Positions 7,081-12,579 of a stretch of DNA of 12,579 nt are shown piece by piece (the stretch's first letter is position 1; every line of letters starts with the position of its first letter). The position numbers and the translations under genes are program-made. Below the pieces are notes generated by a model. The model saw nothing but the letters and a program-made list of their open reading frames with translations, made no database searches and had not been told where the DNA came from. The DNA is from Methanobacterium sp. (GTDB lineage Archaea; Methanobacteriota; Methanobacteria; Methanobacteriales; Methanobacteriaceae), in assembly GCA_028700095.1 (NCBI GenBank), contig JAQVTJ010000042.1, positions 1-12,579 on the forward strand, in the 5' to 3' direction.

Positions 7081-7823
7081 TTAATCATTTTCCAGTAAAC
7101 TGGTGATTTCTCGTTTGAGTTCTAAAAATTCTGGATCTGTACGGTCACGAATCCTTTCAAGTTTTATATTAAATGTTTTAATAATTTCTCCTGGTCTTTC
7201 ACTTAATACAACTACTCTATCTGCCATAAAAACAGCTTCATCCACATTATGAGTAACAAAAACTATTGTTTTATGTTCTTCTTCCCAGATACGTACAACT
7301 TTTTCCTGTAATTTATGTCTTGAAAGCACATCTAAAGAAGCAAATGGTTCATCCATTAAAAGTGCATTGGGATCATTTACAAGTGCACGTGCTATTGCAA
7401 CCCTTTGTTTCATACCACCAGATAATTGGTTGGGATAGCTTCTTCAAATTGGTATAATCCCACCATTTCAATATATTTTCTAGCTCTTTTATAGCATTGT
7501 TCATTTTCAAACCCTTTAATTTCAAGTCCAAATGCAACATTATCTAATACATTTCTCCATGGGAATAGTGAATATTGTTGGAACACAAATCCCCTGTTTG
7601 TGCTGGGTCCTGTGACAGGTATATTATTTTCAGTTATTGTTCCGCTTGTTGGGAAGTCCAAACCAGCAATCATTCTTAAAATTGTTGTTTTACCACAGCC
7701 AGATGGACCTACAACTGAAAGAAATTCTCCATCATTTATTGTTAGATTTATATCTTTTAGAATTTCTAAATCTTTTCCATTGTCAATAAATCTTTTATTA
7801 ACATTTTCCAGTATGAAACCCAT
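7081..7823 (-). pseudogene. ABC transporter ATPase, sulfonate/taurine/nitrate type, frameshifted
   Basis: The cytoplasmic ATP-hydrolysing subunit of the importer encoded by this operon. Corrected length is 247 residues, normal for SsuB/TauB-like proteins. Walker A is GPSGCGKT at residues 39-46; the Q-loop is FVFQQYSLFPWR at about 79-90; the signature is LSGGMKQR; Walker B is ALLMDEP; the D-loop is SLD; the H-switch is VTHNVDEA. The frame breaks between FEEA and YPNQLSGG, near 7435-7440: restoring one T in the coding strand (GCTAT to GCTTAT) gives FEEAYPNQLSGGMKQR. Without it the product ends after about 137 residues, before the signature, and would be inactive. ATG 7823 follows the permease stop by 6 bases, with the ribosome site overlapping that stop, implying translational coupling. 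The family is certain; the substrate is not. Confidence 0.88.
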
Positions 7824-7829
7824 TTATAA

Positions 7830-8567
7830 TCACCAGTTTAATTTCCTTTCCATATGTCTAAAAATATGTTCAAATCCTAATCCAATTAATCCAATTGTTA
7901 ACATACCCACAATAGCACTTGCACTGTCTAACATACTAGTAGCGGTTAATATAAGATATCCTAGACCATTGTTAGATCCGATCATCTCTGCTGCCACAGT
8001 ACACATTAAAGCTATTCCCATTCCAACTTTAAGTCCAGTTATTATATTAGGAAGAGCAGCTGGTACAACAACCTTTTTTAATATTTGATACTGATTAGCC
8101 CCCAATGTAGCTGCAGTTTCAATATATACATTATCTATCCTTTTAACACCATCTGCAGTGTTAATAAGTATGGGGAATATGCTACCTACAAAAATAACAA
8201 ATAATGCAGAACCTAATCCTAAACCAAACCAGAGTATTGCAAATGGTATCCATGCAATTGGTGGTATGGGTCTAAGTATTCCAATTATAAAACCTAAATA
8301 ATCTTCAACTGTTTTTGACCATCCCATGAAAATACCAACAGGAATTGCAACAGAGGCAGCCACAAGAAATCCTAACAAAACCCTTGTAAGGGTATCAAAT
8401 GTATCTTCTACAAGTGTGCCATTAATTAAAAGCTTTTCAAAAGCAATAAAAACATCATGAGGGCTTGGAATTAAATATGATGGTATTATTCCAGTGTAAG
8501 TTGTTAACAATGCCCATACTATGATAATAATAATTGGTACTATTAATGATGTTAGTGTTTTTCTCAT
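7830..8567 (-). CDS. ABC transporter permease, SsuC/TauC type
   Basis: An intact 245-residue inner-membrane subunit with about six helices, starting MRKTLTSLIVPIIIIIVWAL. The EAA loop that contacts the ATPase is visible at about residues 151-175 (TAATLGANQYQILKKVVVPA, then ALPNIITGLKVG), with the conserved glycine. RPIPPIAWIPFAILWFGLG at about 92-110 is the typical binding-protein-dependent permease segment of the sulfonate/nitrate/taurine branch. The ATG abuts the stop of the binding-protein gene, and GGTGAT just upstream lies inside that gene's end, so translation is coupled. Middle gene of a three-gene operon. It is the only intact gene of the three. Substrate is inferred only to the level of small sulfonate-like or nitrate-like solutes. 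Confidence 0.9.
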   Translation of the reverse strand: MRKTLTSLIVPIIIIIVWALLTTYTGIIPSYLIPSPHDVFIAFEKLLINGTLVEDTFDTLTRVLLGFLVAASVAIPVGIFMGWSKTVEDYLGFIIGILRPIPPIAWIPFAILWFGLGLGSALFVIFVGSIFPILINTADGVKRIDNVYIETAATLGANQYQILKKVVVPAALPNIITGLKVGMGIALMCTVAAEMIGSNNGLGYLILTATSMLDSASAIVGMLTIGLIGLGFEHIFRHMERKLNW

Positions 8568-9522
8568 TTAATCACCTAAAAATTGAGTATCAAAAATTTG
8601 ATCCACTGTCATGGGTTTTTTTAAATATCCCATTTTAAGTTCAATATTCATGAAATCAATTACCTTCTCCCAGAATACTTTATTTACTTGAGAAACAAAT
8701 TTCACATGGGAAAGTGACATCATCTCCAATTCAGGATTTGTTGTTAACTGTGTTGAAACTAGATTCGCTGTTGCATTTGGATTGTTATTAATAAATTCCG
8801 TGGCTTTTTTATGTATATCCAAGAATTTATGGAGTTCCTGTGTATGTTGATCAATAAAATCTTGTCGTGCAACAATAACACAACAAGGATGATCAGGCAT
8901 TATCTCATCAGAATAAACCATAATATTTCCAACACCTCTATACGGAGCAAGTGAAACATAAGGTTCATAAGCTATATATGCATCCACTTTTTTGGAAGCC
9001 AAAGTACTTGGTGACATATAAATGTTTACTGAAGAAATATCAACGTCATTAGTTGTTAAATTAAATTTTCGAAGTTGATAAAGTAAAATAACCTGTTGTA
9101 TAGAGCTTACTCCTGGTTTTGCTATCTTTTTACCTTTTAAATCAGCCATATTAGTTATGTTTTTGGATCAACAACTATACCACTACCATCAAGATTAACA
9201 GCAGCTACAATTTTTATTGGTACTCCTTCATTTATTCCCTGTAATGCTGGAGCTATTCCAATATATCCTAGATCTATATCCCCACTTGCAATTGCCGAAA
9301 CAATAGATGAACCTGTTGATATAGTCATAGAGGTTACATTTAAACCTTGATCTTTATACATATTTGTGTTTCTGCAACAAAAAGGGCTGATTCATGATCA
9401 CAAGGAATATAAGCAACCCTAATATCATTAGAATTAGTATTATTATAATAATTAGAATTAAATAATATAAATAAAAAAATTATAATACCAATGATTACTA
9501 CAATTATATGATTTCGTTTCAT
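8568..9522 (-). pseudogene. substrate-binding protein of the ABC importer, two frameshifts
   Basis: Solute-binding protein of the SsuA/TauA/NMT1-like class, tethered outside the membrane by an N-terminal helix (HIIVVIIGIIIFLFILF, residues 4-20) without a lipobox cysteine. Three frames carry the protein in order: DIRVAYIPCDHESALFVAET; then MYKDQGLNVTSMTIST with SAIASGDIDLGYIGIAPAL; then MADLKGKKIAKPGVSSIQQV onward to the end. The first break is near 9363-9365, the second at the A5 coding run at 9160-9164. Restoring one A at each gives AETQNMYKDQGLNV and VDPKNITNMADLKG and a 318-residue protein of normal length. GGAG at 9533-9530 supports the ATG at 9522. First gene of the operon. As it stands no full-length protein is made. 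Ligand unknown; a sulfonate is the family default. Confidence 0.85.
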
Positions 9523-9621
9523 TCCAAATCTCCAATTTATTATAGGGATTGATTTTAATATTTTATCAATTTAACTATATTTTTGTAAAAATTATTTATT
9601 TAATAAATTAAATTCCTATCC

Positions 9622-9631
9622 AATATATATT
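9622..9631 (-). promoter_or_regulatory. TATA box for the ABC operon
   Basis: AATATATATT lies about 100 bases before the ATG at 9522, predicting a transcript start near 9600. Other A+T-rich candidates exist farther upstream, so the choice is tentative. Confidence 0.3.
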
Positions 9632-9808
9632 GTTAAATTGGGTTTAAAATGGAAATTTTAAAGCCATAAAATATCTTATGATTACCTAATTTATACATTT
9701 AATCCATATATTCACATTCAATGATAGTGCATCAAAGTAATACTATAAATATCTATTTTTTATTAAAATCATTAATTTACTATTTATATTCTATTTAGAA
9801 TTAAGATG

Positions 9809-9871
9809 AATTATACTATTATATTTATTTAAATAAATGATAGAGCCATAATTATTAATAATAGTATAATT
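9809..9871. repeat. perfect 14-bp inverted repeat with promoter-like arms
   Basis: AATTATACTATTAT at 9809-9822 is the exact reverse complement of ATAATAGTATAATT at 9858-9871. Each arm, read outward, is followed 17-20 bases later by a TATAAATA box, so the two arms could be paired regulatory sites of divergent promoters. A near copy of the right arm recurs at 11476-11490. Confidence 0.5.
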
Positions 9872-9888
9872 AGGGAGCGATGAACTCT

Positions 9889-9900
9889 TATAAATATAAT
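9889..9900 (+). promoter_or_regulatory. TATA box for the SPFH gene
   Basis: TTATAAATATAA lies about 90 bases before ATG 9987; transcription would start near 9920, giving a leader of roughly 65 bases ending with AGGAGGT at 9971-9977. Confidence 0.45.
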
Positions 9901-9986
9901 TCAAAAAGGTTATAATTTATAGTGATCATATACATAATTAGATAGTAAGAAAATATTATATTTTGGTTTTAGGAGGTTGAATAAAA

Positions 9987-10781
9987 ATGATAGATTTATT
10001 TACTGTATTTATAATTGGTTTTATTATTTTAATTGTTCTAGGATTGTCTATTAGGGTGGTTAATCAATATGAGAGAGGTGTTGTTTTCCGTCTTGGTAAG
10101 GTTATTGATATTAAAGAGCCGGGCTTGAGATTTTTAATTCCTCTGGTGGATCGTATGGTTAAACCTTCATTGCAGATAATTACCATGCCTATACAATCCC
10201 AAAAAATTATAACAGAAGACAATGTATCAATAGATGTTGCTGCTGTAGCCTATTTTAAAATTATTGATCCATACAAAGCAGTTGTTGAAGTTGAAAATTA
10301 TACCCGTGCTGTAAACCAAATATCCCAAACAACAGTTAGAAGTGTGGTGGGACAGTTCAATTTAGATGAGATACTTTCTGTAACTCCTAAAATAAATGCC
10401 AAGATCAAAGAGATTATAGATGAACATAGCGAACCATGGGGAATTAATGTCACCACAGTTGAAATAAAAGATATCACGCTTCCAGAGAACATGAAACGTG
10501 TTATAGGGTTGCAAGCTGAAGCTGAAAGAGAGAAAAGAGCTAAAATTATTGCTGCAGAGGGTGAATATTTGTCTGCTGCTAAGTTGGGAGAGGCTGCAGA
10601 TATCATATCTGAACATCCAATAGCTTTACAGCTTAGAATTATGCAGGTACTTAACCAGATAGCAGTTGAGAAAAATTCAACTATAATATTCCCAGCTCCA
10701 TTAATGAATAGTATATCTGACATTTCAAATTTTCTAAAATCTGAAAATATGGAAGCTCAAAAACCCAAAGAAAAAAAGTAA
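9987..10781 (+). CDS. SPFH/stomatin-like (slipin) membrane protein
   Basis: An intact 264-residue protein. Residues about 4-24 form one membrane anchor (LFTVFIIGFIILIVLGLSI). The SPFH/Band 7 domain follows at about 28-190: VNQYERGVVFRLGKV, PGLRFLIPLVDRM, TEDNVSIDVAAVAYFKI, and the helix-breaking PWGINVTTVEIKDITLPENM. A charged alanine-rich helix (AEAEREKRAKIIAAEGEYL) drives oligomerisation, and the tail is lysine-rich. Stomatin-like proteins form membrane-associated ring assemblies and scaffold membrane proteases or channels. In archaea they are often paired with an NfeD/STOPP protein; none is adjacent here. AGGAGGT at 9971-9977 supports the start. It has its own promoter and appears monocistronic. 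Length and motifs are normal. Confidence 0.92.
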   Translation: MIDLFTVFIIGFIILIVLGLSIRVVNQYERGVVFRLGKVIDIKEPGLRFLIPLVDRMVKPSLQIITMPIQSQKIITEDNVSIDVAAVAYFKIIDPYKAVVEVENYTRAVNQISQTTVRSVVGQFNLDEILSVTPKINAKIKEIIDEHSEPWGINVTTVEIKDITLPENMKRVIGLQAEAEREKRAKIIAAEGEYLSAAKLGEAADIISEHPIALQLRIMQVLNQIAVEKNSTIIFPAPLMNSISDISNFLKSENMEAQKPKEKK

Positions 10782-10798
10782 AAAAAAATATCAAAAAA

Positions 10799-10878
10799 TT
10801 TTTTTTATAAAAGAAATTTATCTTAAAATGGAATGGTTAAAATTTTATTATAATTTTAACTCATATCCCCTATTTTTT
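10799..10878 (+). terminator. two U-tracts and a hairpin after the SPFH gene
   Basis: Eight T residues at 10799-10806 begin 17 bases after the stop. A second element follows: GTTAAAATT (10836-10844) pairs exactly with AATTTTAAC (10852-10860) over a 7-base loop, with six T residues at 10873-10878. Confidence 0.5.
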
Positions 10879-11055
10879 AAAACACATACCTCGCAATGTT
10901 TTATTCAAAAATTTATAAATTATTAATATAACCAATTAAGTGTTTATTTTGTTAAATATATAAAAAGAAATGTGGATATTTAAGACAATTTCAATAGTAT
11001 AATAAAAAAATTATAATTTATTATGTTTTATTATATTAACTTTAGAATAAATTAT

Positions 11056-11232
11056 TTATTTAATTACCATTCCCTGTAGCTTTTCTTGATGATTGTCACA
11101 GCGAGAATATTTATATTTGTAGCTATTTTGGAAACTGCATTTATACTTTGGTAAACTTATTTTCTTAATATGATCATTTTCATCTAAGTATTTACAATTA
11201 TAACAACAAGGAGTTTTTAAGTTTTCATTCAT
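11056..11232 (-). CDS. 58-residue Cys-rich putative zinc-binding protein
   Basis: Starts MNENLKTPCCYNCKYLDEND and ends QEKLQGMVIK. A C10-x2-C13 knuckle (with C9 beside it) is followed by C32 and C45, with H48 close to the last cysteine (YSRCDNHQ). The pattern CxxC...C...CxxH would bind one zinc ion in a small ribbon. No further domain is present. GAGG about 10 bases upstream of ATG 11232 acts as ribosome site; a second overlapping ATG is out of frame and meets a stop at once. A TATA-like ATTATAAAAAG at 11297-11287 is well placed. It stands alone in a long spacer. Function unknown; small zinc-ribbon proteins of this sort are common in methanogens. The cysteine spacing makes a real gene more likely than chance. 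Confidence 0.65.
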   Translation of the reverse strand: MNENLKTPCCYNCKYLDENDHIKKISLPKYKCSFQNSYKYKYSRCDNHQEKLQGMVIK

Positions 11233-11523
11233 AAATCTGCCTCAAATACTTTTTATCATTCTTTTATTAAATTATTCTTCTGTTATCTTTTTATAATCAT
11301 TTTTAATATAATAATATATTTTATCGGATATTGTGTTGACTTTAAAACTAGATTATATTTATTTAATTAATTTTAATATGGGGTTGGTAAAATACTAATT
11401 TTTTCATATATAATCCTAATATTTGTTTACAAAATCATATGCAAAAATTAGTTATTAATTCTAAAACTTTGATCTTAATAGTATAATTAGCTTAACTGAG
11501 ATAATTTTTTATAAATCGGAGGC

Positions 11524-11612
11524 GAACAGGGGAAATTCCTTTTCACAAAAAAATAAAGCGATATACCTTTTTGATAAAAATTGTAATTTTGAAATGAAAT
11601 ATTTCCCTGTTC
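11524..11612. repeat. spaced inverted repeat, possible structured RNA
   Basis: GAACAGGGGAAAT at 11524-11536 pairs with ATTTCCCTGTTC at 11601-11612, 12 bp with one bulged G, across 64 bases. These are among the few G+C-rich words in the spacer, and a TATA-like TATAAAT lies just upstream. No coding frame with a start uses it. Confidence 0.4.
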
Positions 11613-11856
11613 AATTTTATATTATACAGATGATCTATATACACTTTATGTTTTATAGGATACTTTTTTTTATTCCCCAATTATAGAGGATAAATTCTAT
11701 AAATATGTTGTATTATATTACAAGTTTTATAATGGACGAATTTTATGGATAAATTATATATATTTGTATAAAAATTTTATTATATCTATTTTACTCTTAA
11801 TGCTTATATTTAAATCTAGAATCCTAAAAAAAATGATTCCAAAGAAATTTTTTTTT

Positions 11857-11876
11857 ATAAATAAATAAATAAATAA
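11857..11876. repeat. (ATAA)5 microsatellite
   Basis: Five tandem ATAA units after a T9 run, just downstream (minus-strand sense) of the 81-residue gene. It may simply be low-complexity spacer. Confidence 0.7.
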
Positions 11877-11888
11877 ATTTAAAGGTTG

Positions 11889-12133
11889 TTATTTTTTTGC
11901 TTCGGAAATAAATTGTAATAAATCTATAATGGCGATTGTTCTAGCTTGTTCTTCTAGTATATCTAAATATTTAATTGTTTTAAATTTATCAACTAAATCA
12001 TTACAACGATTTCAAACTCTGGAATAAATAGATTTTCGCCTTCTTTAATTAATGTAAGATCTTTTAATAAAGCTTTATATTCAGTAATGCATTCTTCATA
12101 TCTTTTAAATTCAATATATTTTTTATTAATCAT
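11889..12133 (-). pseudogene. 81-residue helical hypothetical protein, frameshifted
   Basis: ATG 12133 follows GGAAGG (12145-12140) and a TATA-like box lies near 12180-12190. The first frame reads MINKKYIEFKRYEECITEYK through LIKEGENLFIPEFE and then stops within six codons. The next frame continues RCNDLVDKFKTIKYLDILEE and QARTIAIIDLLQFISEAKK to the stop at 11889. Adding one A to the coding AAA run at 12012-12010 gives PEFENRCNDLVDKF and an 81-residue protein. It is soluble, alpha-helical and charged, probably coiled-coil forming, with no catalytic motif. I do not recognise the family. The two frames fit head to tail without a gap, which supports one original gene. Confidence 0.6.
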
Positions 12134-12337
12134 AGTATTCCTTCCATTTGTTTTATTAGATAAACATATTCTATAAAAAAATATACTTTTTAGTGAAAAA
12201 TTAAATGAGTTAAATCATCAGCAAAAATTCCACTCTATTGTTAAATTGGATATATTTGGTTGATAATTTAAAATAAACTAATATAAATTTTTAGGTCATA
12301 AAAAAAATAGATCGTGAAAAAGAAAATTTAATGGTTT

Positions 12338-12412
12338 TTAGATATTTTTTAGTTCATGTCCTCGAGATCTTATTTGGGAAGGTATCTCATAGTAGTTGTT
12401 TTTAAGATCATC
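12338..12412 (-). CDS. C-terminal fragment of an unidentified protein
   Basis: On the minus strand the last ~25 codons before the TAA at 12338 read DDLKNNYYEIPSQIRSRGHE and end LKNI. Codon choice is A+T-rich, like the methanogen genes to the left, and the residues look like a real protein end. Continuing leftward in translation (past about 12412) the frame enters G+C-rich sequence that codes better on the opposite strand, so the rest of the gene is probably missing because of a chimeric join. I cannot name the protein. Confidence 0.35.
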   Translation of the reverse strand, partial: DDLKNNYYEIPSQIRSRGHELKNI

Positions 12413-12579
12413 CAAGCCGATTGATTTCGAGATCTCCATCGACGAAACCGATACCCCGACCAATCCCAAAAGCCACTTGTTCATCGCCTTGGAGCTGAAG
12501 AGAAGGCAGGTCGCTGTCTCCACCCTGGCACCCCGTTTCATCGGAGAGTTCCAGAAAGGAATCGACTATATCGGGGACT
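12411..12579 (+). CDS. tagaturonate epimerase (UxaE)-like fragment, G+C-rich
   Basis: The plus-strand frame reads FEISIDETDTPTNPKSHLFI and later STLAPRFIGEFQKGIDYIGD, running off the window end. Both blocks resemble the UxaE family, which interconverts D-tagaturonate and D-fructuronate in bacterial hexuronate breakdown; the call is from memory of motifs. The frame is closed by TAG at 12393-12395, has no plausible start codon, and enters mid-domain, so the piece has lost its N-terminal part. Codons end mostly in G or C, unlike all other genes here. This is best explained as DNA from another organism, probably a bacterium, joined during amplification or assembly; a real insertion is less likely. 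Confidence 0.5.

Larger units (their letters stand above)
9523..9986. other. divergent intergenic region, repeat-bearing
   Basis: This 464-base spacer separates the ABC operon from the SPFH gene. No coding region was seen. It holds a perfect 14-bp inverted repeat (9809-9822 and 9858-9871), a 16-bp palindrome between its arms (9823-9838, ATTTATTTAAATAAAT), and promoters on both strands. Confidence 0.6.
11233..11888. other. long intergenic region, no gene recognised
   Basis: This 656-base A+T-rich stretch has no credible coding region. It contains a promoter-like TAATAGTATAATTAG (11476-11490), a TATAAAT box near 11510-11516, a GGAGG followed by a distant inverted repeat (11524-11612), a small 7-bp dyad near 11683-11704, and an ATAA microsatellite at 11857-11876. 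The 11476-11620 part could be a short non-coding transcript. Confidence 0.5.

Noticed and set aside
7600..8088. 162-codon plus-strand open frame.
   Set aside because: It runs antisense to the ABC ATPase and permease genes, whose motifs are unambiguous; composition is that of a shadow frame.
10298..10723. 141-codon minus-strand open frame opposite the SPFH gene.
   Set aside because: It is the antisense shadow of a clearly coding gene and has no ribosome site or recognisable domain.
12338..12541. Single 67-residue minus-strand protein across the composition boundary.
   Set aside because: Its left part looks coding but its right part is antisense to a better UxaE-like frame, so it is likely a composite of two unrelated sequences.
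1..12579. tRNA, rRNA, CRISPR array or insertion sequence.
   Set aside because: No T-loop or D-loop pattern, no regularly spaced repeats and no transposase or terminal repeats were found on either strand.

Overview
This window looks like a piece of a methanogenic archaeon of the order Methanobacteriales. The evidence is a very A+T-rich sequence, ribosome binding sites of the GGAGGT/GGTGAT type, archaeal TATA boxes 25-30 bases before predicted transcript starts, U-tract terminators, and protein families common in Methanobrevibacter and Methanobacterium. Genus is inference; the extreme A+T content suggests a Methanobrevibacter-like genome. The last ~170 bases are different: G+C-rich, with bacterial codon use, and probably a chimeric join.

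Layout, left to right. 1-259 (-): UPF0145/YbjQ protein, cut by the window edge and frameshifted. 541-1195 (+): a winged-helix regulator and a small membrane protein, probably one operon. 1478-2333 (+): a membrane protein with a threefold internal repeat, broken by a short tandem duplication, with a hairpin leader. 2804-3748 (-): a secreted-domain membrane protein, intact. 4270-6332 (+): a cytoplasmic multi-PAS histidine kinase, frameshifted in PAS 2. 6508-6684 (-): a 58-residue orphan. 7081-9522 (-): a three-gene ABC importer of the sulfonate/taurine/nitrate type (binding protein, permease, ATPase); binding protein and ATPase are frameshifted. 9987-10781 (+): an SPFH/stomatin-like membrane protein. 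11056-11232 (-): a small Cys-rich protein. 11889-12133 (-): an 81-residue helical protein, frameshifted. 12338-12579: a short C-terminal coding fragment on the minus strand, then a G+C-rich fragment resembling tagaturonate epimerase (UxaE) on the plus strand.

The main overall signal is disruption. Six of about eleven genes carry seven frame breaks. Five breaks are restored cleanly by one missing base, mostly in or beside short A/T runs; one fits either one missing base or a two-base TA gain; one is a tandem duplication with a net gain of 16 bases. No nonsense substitutions or insertion sequences were seen. This fits either indel-prone sequencing or assembly of an amplified or metagenomic sample, supported by the chimeric end, or real early gene decay such as that reported for endosymbiotic methanogens. 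Coding regions cover roughly 70% of the window and several intergenic stretches exceed 300 bases.

I did not find a clearly new defence or mobile system. The best leads are the regulator plus membrane-protein pair with paired upstream repeats, the threefold-repeat membrane protein with its leader hairpin, the secreted-domain membrane protein, and recurring promoter-like and inverted-repeat elements in the long intergenic regions.
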